From Bacteroidota bacterium (GTDB lineage: Bacteria; Bacteroidota; Bacteroidia; Sphingobacteriales; Sphingobacteriaceae): a stretch of DNA of 64,000 nucleotides. Position numbers and translations under genes: made by a program. Shown piece after piece: positions 30,135 through 39,660 of the stretch; the stretch's first letter is position 1, and every line of letters begins with the position of its first letter. The stretch spans positions 55,789 through 119,788 of the forward strand of contig JAMFRP010000033.1 of the NCBI GenBank assembly GCA_026224775.1. Reading direction: 5' to 3'. Below the pieces are notes generated by a model. That model was not told where the DNA came from and searched no databases. It saw only the letters and a program-made list of their open reading frames with translations.

Positions 30135-30785
30135 TTACGCGAATGTGATTGTACCAAAAAACTGCGGTAAGTGAAAGTTTGGTTGAGGATAGTCTATGGC
30201 GTTCCAGCTGAGGAAATGCGGGGCAGGAAGATCATCGCCGCATTTAAAGAAATTCACCCGGCAATACAGCCCGGCTAATGGGCTTATAGTATTATGTATA
30301 AATAAGATAAAAGGAATGCTTAGAGTAAGCTCCCACGCTGTATTGCCTTTATCATTTGGCGTAGTAGTAATTGTATGGTGGCTTTTTATTTTGGAAATTA
30401 TTGATTCGCTCAGTATTTCACGATCATTATTATCTGATCCATAGCCAATTAGTGCAGTACCGATACGATTAAATTCCAAATTATAATAATTTCCATCATC
30501 ACCGAAGGCAACAAAAAACTCTACACAGCTGTCTTTATATACCGGGTCGTTTGTTTGAAGATAGTCGGCCTTAACGTATTTTTCAGTAACAAAATATTTC
30601 AGGAGGATGCTATCTTCGGTATATGCCATAGCGAAGGACACTACCGGCTTATAACCATCATTACTCCATAATAAGTTGTCAATGCTTTGCCTTTCGCTAT
30701 CGTTTAAAAATAAAGAAACACCGGTCATGCCATCATTAAGCTCTTGGTTTGAAATAAAGGCAATACGGAAATTTTTCATGGGCAA
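30135..30785 (-). CDS. Carbohydrate-binding family 9-like protein without a signal peptide
   Basis: 'VSFAMAYTEDSILLKYFVTEKYVKADYLQTNDPVYKDSCVEFFVAF' and 'YYNLEFNRIGTALIGYG' are CBM9-like. Confidence 0.65.
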   Translation of the reverse strand: MPMKNFRIAFISNQELNDGMTGVSLFLNDSERQSIDNLLWSNDGYKPVVSFAMAYTEDSILLKYFVTEKYVKADYLQTNDPVYKDSCVEFFVAFGDDGNYYNLEFNRIGTALIGYGSDNNDREILSESIISKIKSHHTITTTPNDKGNTAWELTLSIPFILFIHNTISPLAGLYCRVNFFKCGDDLPAPHFLSWNAIDYPQPNFHLPQFFGTITFA

Positions 30786-30838
30786 GCTGCGTGTACGGGC
30801 ACAAAGATAATTTATAATTAATAAATCAGCTTCAATAA

Positions 30839-31942
30839 TTAAATATTGGGGAACGAAGGATCTTTCTCGTCCAGAAAATAATTGAGGTTTTCCTTGGTGA
30901 CAATATCCAGCGGAAGGTATTTAAGTATAGGTACTTCTTTTTTAAACACCAAATGCTCTGCCAGTTGATAAATACCCCAGTATCCCTGCCCTTTCGGGTT
31001 CTGGTTGATAAGGAAGCTGATATTACCCTTCTCCAGGTAATGCAGGTTTGGTGGTATTAAATCGTATCCTATTAATTTAATGTGGGTGATGTGGCGCTGC
31101 TCTAAATATTTAGCTACATCATAAGCCTGCGAAGTAGTTACAAATATTTGTTTCAGATCCAGGGTTTGTTCAAAAATCTCGTCCAGTTTTTTGATAAAAC
31201 CCGATTGGCTTGCCCTCTTTAACTCAACCCTTAATATATTATATTGATGATCTAGGTTATTTTGGGCGAAGTAATTTTTGAAACCCTGTTCTTTTTTCAC
31301 CAAGTGCTGGGCATTGCTTATTTCCTCATCAATATGCGCTATTAATATAGAACATGGCGAAGGTTGCCCGTAATGCACCAATTTAGCGGCTACCTGCCCG
31401 CTTTGGTATGAATCCTGACCGATATAACTCAAGGGATCATAATCAGCTATCTGGGTATTGAAAAGCACAAACGGAATTCCGGCTGCTCTCCATTTTTCAA
31501 AAAATGTTAATGTTTCCTTATAATATATAGGTGACAGCAATATGCCATCAGGATTTTTTTGAGTGATTTCGTTTGCTTTGGCAACGTAAGCATCCACATC
31601 CTGCGGATCAAATACAAATTGCTCAACAGTAACACCATATTGTTTCAGGTCCTGTTCTGCCCTTTCAATGCCTGATTTAGGGGCCAGCCAAAAGTTATCA
31701 TAATTATAATCAGGAAGCAGGGCGGCAAAACGGTATTGTTTTTTTGAACCCAGCATACGAGCCATCATGTTTGGCTCATAGTTTAGTTCTTTGATGATTT
31801 TTAAGACACGCTCTTTTACGTCGTCGGCCACGCGGCCGCGATTATGTATAACCCTATCAACGGTACCGGTTGACACATTAGCTTTGAGCGCGATATCCTT
31901 TATACGTATTACCGAACTTTGCGAAACAGGTTTATTCTTCAT
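30839..31942 (-). CDS. LacI-family transcriptional regulator (likely start MKNKPVSQSSVIRIKDIA; the supplied ORF extends to 32107)
   Basis: HTH 'IRIKDIALKANVSTGTVDRVIHNRGRVADDVKERVLKIIKELNYEPNMMARML'; periplasmic-binding-like effector domain. Confidence 0.93.
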   Translation of the reverse strand: MKNKPVSQSSVIRIKDIALKANVSTGTVDRVIHNRGRVADDVKERVLKIIKELNYEPNMMARMLGSKKQYRFAALLPDYNYDNFWLAPKSGIERAEQDLKQYGVTVEQFVFDPQDVDAYVAKANEITQKNPDGILLSPIYYKETLTFFEKWRAAGIPFVLFNTQIADYDPLSYIGQDSYQSGQVAAKLVHYGQPSPCSILIAHIDEEISNAQHLVKKEQGFKNYFAQNNLDHQYNILRVELKRASQSGFIKKLDEIFEQTLDLKQIFVTTSQAYDVAKYLEQRHITHIKLIGYDLIPPNLHYLEKGNISFLINQNPKGQGYWGIYQLAEHLVFKKEVPILKYLPLDIVTKENLNYFLDEKDPSFPNI

Positions 31943-32147
31943 CACTGGATACAATATTACAAATATCGATATTAAAATTGCGTGCTTTTTTTTAAACACA
32001 TCAATATTATTACCTAAATCATAGAAACACTGTTGAAGATGCATTATTAAGTGGCATTGCGAGGCTAGGGTCGCGGAATAAAAACTCTCCCCGCCAATAA
32101 TATTCAAACCTGAAAACCTTTGGTCAACTTGTTAGTTTATTATCATT

Positions 32148-32699
32148 ATGGAAACTAACCGACTATCATCAACACTTGCAGCTGCGCTTAATGCGCAAAT
32201 GACAAACGAGGCACACAACTCACAGATATATCTTGCTTATGCCGCTTGGGCAAGCGAAAAAGGTTACGGCGGCGTCGCCAATTTTTTATTCAGGCACGCC
32301 AATGAAGAGCGCAACCATATGATGAAGTTTTTGGAGTATATCCTTAAACGAGGCGCCAAGGTTACTATTACCGAAATACCCGGCCCGGGAGCTAACCCAA
32401 CAAGCGTTAATGATTGCTTTGAGAAAGTATTTAAATACGAGGTACAAAACACCACCTCTATTTACAATATTGTAAATATAAGCATGGCCGAAAAAGACTG
32501 GGCCACCTGGAACTTTTTACAATGGTTTGTAAAAGAACAAACTGAAGAAGAAACCATGGCGATGGACCTGCTGGATAAAATAAAAGTGGCTGGCGGACCA
32601 AATGCTAAAGACGATGCTTTATTTGCGCTAGACAGCGAATTGGCTAAAACACCTGACGATGCTATACTAGCACAGGATGTTACCGTAGAAAAACCGTAA
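32148..32699 (+). CDS. ftnA: Ferritin (non-heme)
   Basis: 'LNAQMTNEAHNSQIYLAYAAWASEKGYGGVANFLFRHANEERNHMMKF' diiron ligands; 'FLQWFVKEQTEEE'. Confidence 0.93.
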   Translation: METNRLSSTLAAALNAQMTNEAHNSQIYLAYAAWASEKGYGGVANFLFRHANEERNHMMKFLEYILKRGAKVTITEIPGPGANPTSVNDCFEKVFKYEVQNTTSIYNIVNISMAEKDWATWNFLQWFVKEQTEEETMAMDLLDKIKVAGGPNAKDDALFALDSELAKTPDDAILAQDVTVEKP

Positions 32700-32720
32700 T
32701 TATAAAACCTATATTTATTT

Positions 32721-32757
32721 AACTCCTGGCATTAAAATCGCCAGGAGTTATTTTTTT
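32721..32757 (+). terminator. Rho-independent terminator of the ferritin gene
   Basis: AACTCCTGGC ... GCCAGGAGTT ATTTTTTT. Confidence 0.88.
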
Positions 32758-32832
32758 GAAAATTTTACACGCTGCTAACCGGGCAGTCGTACAAGATCAC
32801 GATTTTTATAGATTATTATCGACCGGTTAATC

Positions 32833-33477
32833 ATGCATAAGAAACTGTTGTTATTATTTGTCCTATTGTTTAAACTATTACCAGCATTGGCGCAAACCGA
32901 CTGGAAGTTTAATAGTGAAAACGACGGGATAAAAATTTATACCAGCATCTTTCCTAATTCAAAAATAAAAGCAATTAGAGTGGAATGTGATTACAAAGCC
33001 ACACCGTCGCAATTTGTTGCAATTTTATTTGATATTAAGAATTCGCCGGAATGGCTTTATCACACCAAATTTTGTAAAGTATTTAAACAGGTTTCGCCAC
33101 AGGAGCTTTATTATTACTCAGAAGTTACTTTGCCCTGGCCGGCGGAAAACCGGGACTTTGTTTCGCACCTTACCGTAAACCAAAATCCAACTACTAAGGT
33201 TGTATTGGTTGATGGTCCGGCCGTGCCGGGATTTATCCCGGTAAGATCAGATATTGTACGTGTCGACCACTCAGGCAGTCAATGGGAAATTACGCCTTTA
33301 AATAATGATGAAATCAGGGTGATCTACACTTTGCATGTTGATCCCGGAGGCGCATTGCCTGCCTGGCTCATTAATATGTTCGCAACGGAAGCTCCGACGC
33401 AGATCTTTAAAAACTTAAAAACAGAGTTGCAAAAACCTACCTATAAAAACGCCACGCTTCCGTTCATTCAAAACTGA
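32833..33477 (+). CDS. Secreted START/lipid-transfer-like domain protein
   Basis: Signal peptide 'LLPALAQ'; 'TDWKFNSENDGIKIYTS', 'WPAENRDFVSHL', START-like pattern. Confidence 0.7.
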   Translation: MHKKLLLLFVLLFKLLPALAQTDWKFNSENDGIKIYTSIFPNSKIKAIRVECDYKATPSQFVAILFDIKNSPEWLYHTKFCKVFKQVSPQELYYYSEVTLPWPAENRDFVSHLTVNQNPTTKVVLVDGPAVPGFIPVRSDIVRVDHSGSQWEITPLNNDEIRVIYTLHVDPGGALPAWLINMFATEAPTQIFKNLKTELQKPTYKNATLPFIQN

Positions 33478-34422
33478 TCAGGAAGCCAGCCACTCTTCAA
33501 CGGCTTTAACGGTATCAGTATAAAATAGCTTGTATGTATTTTCGGTAACGTAACCAACATGCGATGTTGCCAGTAAATTATCCATTTTCCGGAAAGGATG
33601 ATCAGTAGGCAATGGCTCTGTGTTAAACACATCAATTGCAGCACCCGCAATTTTATGCTGCTCTAGTATTTCTATCAGTGCCGCCTCATCCACTAAGGGG
33701 CCACGGGAGGTATTAATAAAATAAGCCGTAGGTTTCATCAAGGATAAATCCTCTTTACCAACAATCCCCCTTGAGCGATCACTCAGTACCATGTGGATGG
33801 TAACAAAATCGGCCTGCTTAAATAATTCTTCCTTGCTAACCAATTGCGCGCCTGATTCGGCTGCCTTTTCTTGGGTAAGGTTCGGGCTCCAGGCAATTAC
33901 ATTCATATCAAAAGCCTTGGCATAAGCGGCAATTTTACTACCTACTCTGCCCATGCCTAAAATGCCCATGGTTTTACCTTTAAAATCGCCGCCGATAGTG
34001 GTTTGCCATCCACCTGATTTAAAGTTATTATTCTCCTGCGGGATATGCCTTGCTATGCCCATAATCAACGCCCAGGTCATCTCGGGTGCACCGCTTTCTA
34101 AATAGCCGGTGTATTTTAGGGTGATGCCAAACTCTTGGACCGCTTTTATATCAATGGATGCATTACGCATTCCAGTGGATACGATTAGTTTTAAATTGGG
34201 CAGCTGGGAAAGTATATTGCGGTTTAGCGGCGTTCTTTCGCGCATTACGCACACCACGTTAAAGGGTAGCAGGCGCTCAATTACTGTTTTTTCATCAGCA
34301 GTATGATCGGTAAATGCTTTTACCTCTGCTTTAGCAGTAATAGCCGACCAGTCAGCAAATTTGAAGGCTACCTGCTGGTAATCGTCCAGCACGGCAATTT
34401 TAACGGGCGAATTATTTATCAT
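33478..34422 (-). CDS. D-2-hydroxyacid dehydrogenase family protein
   Basis: 'GKTMGILGMGRVGSKIAAYAKAFDMNVIAW', 'FINTSRGPLVDEAALIEIL', 'GAAIDVFNTEPLP'. Confidence 0.9.
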   Translation of the reverse strand: MINNSPVKIAVLDDYQQVAFKFADWSAITAKAEVKAFTDHTADEKTVIERLLPFNVVCVMRERTPLNRNILSQLPNLKLIVSTGMRNASIDIKAVQEFGITLKYTGYLESGAPEMTWALIMGIARHIPQENNNFKSGGWQTTIGGDFKGKTMGILGMGRVGSKIAAYAKAFDMNVIAWSPNLTQEKAAESGAQLVSKEELFKQADFVTIHMVLSDRSRGIVGKEDLSLMKPTAYFINTSRGPLVDEAALIEILEQHKIAGAAIDVFNTEPLPTDHPFRKMDNLLATSHVGYVTENTYKLFYTDTVKAVEEWLAS

Positions 34423-34511
34423 ATTATAGGCTTATATGGCGCTACAATATTACACGTTTTTTAACGGTATATGTTTCAATTAATACCGGTACAGGAATAA
34501 TTTATTCCTGC

Positions 34512-34772
34512 TTATTCCGCATGTACCTCATTATTTATGTCTTCACGTTCAACCATTATTTTGCATTCGCCTATCAACGCAGCTATAGCGCCTATGGCAG
34601 CCAGCATCGGCATAATTAAAACACCTATCAAGCCAAAGGTTAGCGGGAAGCTGGCTAATTCCTTATCGTATTTATCGTAGATGGTAATCTTGCGTACATT
34701 ACCTTCTGCTACTAGTTCTTTAACCTTTTTTACAAGGTTCTCTCCGTTGATGTGAAATGATTCTTTTGTCAT
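34512..34772 (-). CDS. DUF4342-type small membrane protein
   Basis: 'NGENLVKKVKELVAEGNVRKITIYDKYDKELASFPLTFGLIGVLI' pattern. Confidence 0.75.
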   Translation of the reverse strand: MTKESFHINGENLVKKVKELVAEGNVRKITIYDKYDKELASFPLTFGLIGVLIMPMLAAIGAIAALIGECKIMVEREDINNEVHAE

Positions 34773-34925
34773 GATGTTTGTTATTTATATAACAAAGGTA
34801 TATCAGCCTAAAAAAACGCCACTATATAAATCGGTGTGATGTAGCTTTTTATCGGTAAAATTGCAGATAATTCGGTGATTATCATCAGATACAAAACATA
34901 TCTACCTAAATAAACTTATACCAGC

Positions 34926-35705
34926 ATGACTTCCGCTATCATTATTATCCTCCTCGTTATTGTAGCCGTGTATTTTGTATTCCGCAAAAAAGGAAAAACC
35001 ACAGCGGCTGTAATTGATTTAGAACCTATCGAATATAAAAAACTGTTAACTGAGCATGTTGCTTTTTACCAGAAACTTGACAATACAGGCAAAGATCGCT
35101 TTGAGCAAAAAGTTACCGATTTTTTGGCGGAAACTAATATTGAAGGCATAGGCACAGAAATTACGCCACTTGATAGGACACTGATCGCATCCAGCGCGGT
35201 GATACCGATTTTTGGTTTCCCGGAGTGGAAATATAAAAACCTGACCAATGTGATATTGTATCCCGATACTTTTGATAAGGATTTTCAGTTTGAGGGTGAG
35301 AACCGTAACATAATGGGTATGGTTGGCACAGGTTATATGAACGGACAAATGTTGTTATCAAGAGCTGCATTAACCAAAGGATTTTCGAAAGATAGTGGCA
35401 AAGAGAACGCCGCCATACATGAGTTTGTACATTTATTAGACAAAGCAGATGGCGATACCGATGGCATACCCGAAACTTTTATACCGCACGAATACGCTGA
35501 ACCATGGCTTAAAATGATGCACCAGGAAATGCACCACATCAGCGATGGGCACTCCGATATTAACCCATATGCCTTAACCAACGAGGCGGAGTTTTTAGCC
35601 GTTGCCTCTGAATACTTTTTTGAAAAACCAACGGAACTTCAACATAAACACCCAGAGCTTTATGCGGAATTGAGCAGAATATTTGGGCAGGATTTGGCGG
35701 GTTAA
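34926..35705 (+). CDS. Zinc-dependent peptidase, MtfA/M90-like
   Basis: N-terminal TM; 'AAIHEFVHLLDKADGDTDGIPE' HExxH motif; 'PYALTNEAEFLAVASEYFFEKP'. Confidence 0.85.
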   Translation: MTSAIIIILLVIVAVYFVFRKKGKTTAAVIDLEPIEYKKLLTEHVAFYQKLDNTGKDRFEQKVTDFLAETNIEGIGTEITPLDRTLIASSAVIPIFGFPEWKYKNLTNVILYPDTFDKDFQFEGENRNIMGMVGTGYMNGQMLLSRAALTKGFSKDSGKENAAIHEFVHLLDKADGDTDGIPETFIPHEYAEPWLKMMHQEMHHISDGHSDINPYALTNEAEFLAVASEYFFEKPTELQHKHPELYAELSRIFGQDLAG

Positions 35706-35710
35706 AGAAT

Positions 35711-35786
35711 TGTCATACTGAGGGACGAAGCATCTGTACAAGTGTATAAACTACCTTACAGATTCTTCGCTATGTTCAGAATGACA
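35711..35786. repeat. Intergenic inverted repeat, 'TGTCATTCTGA' family (divergent left arm)
   Basis: tgtcatactgagggacgaagcatctgtaca ... ttacagattcttcgctatgttcagaatgaca. Confidence 0.85.
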
Positions 35787-35871
35787 AGTAAATTCAAAAT
35801 CGCAGGCTTAATAAACAATACTTTATTTCGGCATAAGTTTATAGCTTTAGTAATTCCTTTAAAGCGTAGCT

Positions 35872-37200
35872 ATGAATTTTGAGGCAGACAGGCAAACACT
35901 TGATGATTTGGGCATATTTCCAAATGCTAATAATCATAAATCGGTATTTTCACTGTTTAACAATACCAAAACGCTTGGAGGTAATGACAAGCTTACAGAA
36001 ATATTCAGTAAGCCATTAACCGATGCAAGCGCAATCAAAAGCAGGATAGAAACGATCAGTTATTTCTTAAATAACGACACGAAACTATTGGTTGATAAAC
36101 AATCCTGCGATTTTGCAGAGTTCTACTTAAAAAAGCATTATCGTACCCGGCCATTCTCACAGATCATTGGTTTTTTTGAGAAGGTTATATATACCTTCAA
36201 CAGCAATAACGATTACTATGTTATTCAACAAGGCATTAGCAATACCCTAAGTATTTTAAACACCTTACTTAATTTTTTTGAGGCTGATGCGGAGAGATTT
36301 CCAAAAACCTTACAGGATTTTCGCGGAATCGTTTTAGAAACCTTTGCCAGTGAAGATTTCATTTTTATTAGGAAACTAATTCATAAACCTAAAATCAATT
36401 CTATCGAATTAGACCGGGCAGATCACATTTTAAGATACTCAGCGACTGATCAAATTAAAGTTTTACTGGATATTATTTATCAGTTAGATCTGTATATCTC
36501 AATTAGCGTAACGGCTAAACACTTTGGATTTACCCTGCCGGTAATTAAAGATTACGGGCAAGCAACATTGATATTTGAAGGCCTTTTCCATCCCTTTATC
36601 AATAATCCGGTGATTAATGATGTGGCGTTTAATGCTGATCATAACTTATGTTTTGTAACCGGCACTAATATGGCTGGCAAATCAACCTTTTTAAAAGCTG
36701 TTGGCATATCTATTTATTTATCACAGCTTGGGTTTCCGGTACCGGCTAGTTATATGGAAACAAGTGTTTTTGATGGGTTGATCACCACCATCAATATTGA
36801 TGATAATATCGACAAAGGGCACAGTCATTTTTATAACGAAGTGCTTAGAGTAAAACACGTTGCCAAAAAGATCAGCGAATCGCAAAACGTGTTTGTGATT
36901 TTTGATGAGCTATTCAGGGGTACTAATGTAAAGGATGCTTATGATGCCTCGTTGGCTATCATTTCGGCGTTTGCTAAGGTGAGGAAATGCTTCTTTATGG
37001 TATCCACCCATATTGTTGAAGTGGCAAATGACCTGCAAAGCATCGATAATATTGATTTCAGATACATGGAGACTGTATTTGACGAAGGCAACCCAACCTA
37101 TAGCTACAAACTTAGAGAAGGCATTACCGAAGAACGTTTGGGTATGTGGATAGTTAAGAATGAGGGAATAGTGGAGATTATTGAGGGAGCGGTTAATTAA
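35872..37200 (+). CDS. MutS-related ATPase (short form, ~442 aa)
   Basis: 'LCFVTGTNMAGKSTFLKAVGISIYLSQLGFPVPA', 'FVIFDELFRGTNVKDAYDAS', 'FFMVSTHIVEVA'. Confidence 0.88.
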   Translation: MNFEADRQTLDDLGIFPNANNHKSVFSLFNNTKTLGGNDKLTEIFSKPLTDASAIKSRIETISYFLNNDTKLLVDKQSCDFAEFYLKKHYRTRPFSQIIGFFEKVIYTFNSNNDYYVIQQGISNTLSILNTLLNFFEADAERFPKTLQDFRGIVLETFASEDFIFIRKLIHKPKINSIELDRADHILRYSATDQIKVLLDIIYQLDLYISISVTAKHFGFTLPVIKDYGQATLIFEGLFHPFINNPVINDVAFNADHNLCFVTGTNMAGKSTFLKAVGISIYLSQLGFPVPASYMETSVFDGLITTINIDDNIDKGHSHFYNEVLRVKHVAKKISESQNVFVIFDELFRGTNVKDAYDASLAIISAFAKVRKCFFMVSTHIVEVANDLQSIDNIDFRYMETVFDEGNPTYSYKLREGITEERLGMWIVKNEGIVEIIEGAVN

Positions 37201-37284
37201 ATAGAATATATTTCACACGAATCGAATGCTGTTCGTAGGCTTTGTCGTCCGAAGTTTAAAACTTCGGACAGCGGCGTAACATGC

Positions 37285-38823
37285 CTAAGTTTTATCAGTT
37301 TTAAGTGAGTTCCTCACAAACAACACTGCCATCAACGCTCCCAAAAATCCCAGTCCCGCCGCTATGCGCATAATATTGGCGTAGGCTTTTATAAAGCTCT
37401 GGTGATAGGCTTGTTCAATTACTTTACCATTGGTAATTCCTTGCGGTACTTTGGCGTTGCCTAAATCTGGCGCTTGCGCCATTACCTCTTGCTTTTGTTT
37501 GGGGTTGAGTTTGATTGTTTTAACCTGTTGCTGCAATCCACCAGTAAAAAACAATACCGACAGTGCTCCAAATATCGCGGTCGCAAAAACATTGGCAATA
37601 CGCGACATCGCATTATTTACCCCCGACGCAGTACCCGAGAAATGATCACTTACCGACCCCATTACCGCGGCCGTAAGCGGCGCTACGGTGAATGAAATAC
37701 CCAGACCAAAAACTATTATCCCCGGAAAAAAGGTATTCCAATAATCACCCGGACCGGCAGTTTGTTTTACAAATGATAAGATCAGCAAACCTACACCTGC
37801 CGCCGCCGGGCCGAATATTAAAAGCAATCTCGGACCATATTTATCTGCCAAAGCACCTGCGTATCGTGCAACGGAAATCATCATTACGGTAAATGGTAAA
37901 AATGTTAGTCCGGATTGCAGTTGACTGTAGCCTTGTACCTGCACCAAATTAAGTGATATAAACAGCATACCTGCTCCCAATCCGGCATATAAAAAGAAAG
38001 TGAGCAGGTTTGTGCCGCTAAAAGTCGCGTTAACAAACAGTTGCAGCGGCATCATTGGGTATTTGCTTTTGGCTTCGATGATGATAAAAGCTATTAAGAA
38101 CAGCACTCCCGCGGCTAAAGCTAAGCATACCTGCCAATTACCAAAGCCCAGGGCAGGCATCCGCAGAAAACCAAATGTTACCAGTGCTAAGCCAAGCGCG
38201 ATGGTAAAGGCTCCGGGGAAATCCAATGATTGCTGGTTGTCCTCATCTTTGCTTTCCTTTACTTTTAGCCAAAGCATCAGCAAGGCAATTATTCCGATGG
38301 GTACGTTAATAAAAAATATGTATCGCCATAAACCGGCATCGCCCAAAGCGCCACCTAATATGGGACCACCCATCGTAACCACTGTGGTGAAAGCAGACCA
38401 CGTACCAATAGCCTTACCCCGCTCCTGTTGATTGATAGACGATGAAATCATGGAAAGGCTTCCCGGAATCATTAAAGCGCCACCAACGCCTTGTATCAGT
38501 CTAAAAACAACCAGGTACAATACGCCAGGCGCAAACCCACATGCCGCAGATCCACATATAAAAATGAAGATACCCGCCATGAATACTTTTTTGCGGCCCA
38601 GTCTGTCGCCCATGGAGCCGCCAATAAGGATGAGCGATGCCAGCATGAGCAGGTAAGCATTGAGTATCCAGAAGAGATCGGCGCCGCTGGCCTGCAAACT
38701 TTTTTGCAGCGACGGCAATACCACATTAAGGGCGGTGCCATCAATAAATGCCATTGCCGAGGCCAGTATGGCCGAAACCATTACCCATTTACCGGCAGTG
38801 CTACGCAAAGCTACTGTAGTCAT
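37285..38823 (-). CDS. MFS transporter, DHA2/EmrB-QacA-like
   Basis: 'MAFIDGTALNVVLPSLQKSL', 'LNAYLLMLASLILIGGSMGDRLGRKKVFM', 14-TM-like pattern. Confidence 0.92.
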   Translation of the reverse strand: MTTVALRSTAGKWVMVSAILASAMAFIDGTALNVVLPSLQKSLQASGADLFWILNAYLLMLASLILIGGSMGDRLGRKKVFMAGIFIFICGSAACGFAPGVLYLVVFRLIQGVGGALMIPGSLSMISSSINQQERGKAIGTWSAFTTVVTMGGPILGGALGDAGLWRYIFFINVPIGIIALLMLWLKVKESKDEDNQQSLDFPGAFTIALGLALVTFGFLRMPALGFGNWQVCLALAAGVLFLIAFIIIEAKSKYPMMPLQLFVNATFSGTNLLTFFLYAGLGAGMLFISLNLVQVQGYSQLQSGLTFLPFTVMMISVARYAGALADKYGPRLLLIFGPAAAGVGLLILSFVKQTAGPGDYWNTFFPGIIVFGLGISFTVAPLTAAVMGSVSDHFSGTASGVNNAMSRIANVFATAIFGALSVLFFTGGLQQQVKTIKLNPKQKQEVMAQAPDLGNAKVPQGITNGKVIEQAYHQSFIKAYANIMRIAAGLGFLGALMAVLFVRNSLKTDKT

Positions 38824-38914
38824 AATTTGATTTACAGGTTGTTAGTAAAGCTACAAAAAGCAAACGATATACCACGGCGGAATACTCATAGTGGATGTTG
38901 TGGTGCAAACATGT

Positions 38915-39026
38915 GTACAGATTTTTCGCTGGCGCTCAAGAAAAAGATCTTCGCTATGCTCAGAATGACAAAAAACAAAGAACAAAAATGTTAAATTATT
39001 ATGCTGAGCGACGAAGCATCTGTACA
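38915..39026. repeat. Composite 'TGTCATTCTGA'-family repeat with an extra internal module
   Basis: tgtacagatttttcgctggcgctcaagaaaaagatcttcgctatgctcagaatgaca, followed by a second partial arm 'atgctgagcgacgaagcatctgtaca'. Confidence 0.75.
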
Positions 39027-39262
39027 AACAACCGGACGTTAATGCCTACAAAAACTGCTCTAAATTATTTAGGCACTTATTGAATATTAAGTAAATTTTT
39101 TATTTTTAATTAAAACAACAGCATTTTTATTACATATTACCTTTGAGAACCAATGACTTATGACAAAATTTCAATCTATCCACTAATCAATCGATTAAAA
39201 GCTACGTTTTAACGTTGATTACGGCATATTATTTGCTTTTTAAGATACAAATAGGGCATATA

Positions 39263-39571
39263 ATGAAAAACTTTAAAGAAAACGACGTAGTAATCTACAC
39301 TGATAAAGAAGGTAACTGCTTTGACACCTTCGTAATTTTTGGTAATGATATTGATACCGGTTTAGTACATATTAATCACGAAAACTTAAAGGTTAGCCCC
39401 ACCTTTTTAGAATTACACCCGAGCGCGTTTTCTGGTAATGCAATGCCATTTTCCGACCCATACAGCTTTATGCTTTTTAATAAACTGAAAGAGAAATATG
39501 AGCAAAAAGTAGAGGAAGCTGTTACTTTATACAATGAGATTAAAAAAACTACGTTAGCTAATGCTTCGTAA
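39263..39571 (+). CDS. Hypothetical protein (likely start MKNFKENDVVIYTDKEG; the supplied ORF begins at 39215)
   Basis: Complete ORF with plausible composition; no family recognised. Confidence 0.55.
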   Translation: MKNFKENDVVIYTDKEGNCFDTFVIFGNDIDTGLVHINHENLKVSPTFLELHPSAFSGNAMPFSDPYSFMLFNKLKEKYEQKVEEAVTLYNEIKKTTLANAS

Positions 39572-39660
39572 AAAAATTACATACATATATGCTGTTCGTA
39601 GACTTTGTTTACGAACTTACAATCTTCCTCGCAATGACAAAAAATTAATTTTCCACTAAT

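Noticed and set aside
38491-38994. 167-aa plus-strand ORF
   Set aside because: Antisense to the MFS transporter at 37285-38823 and extends into repeat sequence; low-complexity composition and no recognisable motif. Treated as a shadow ORF.
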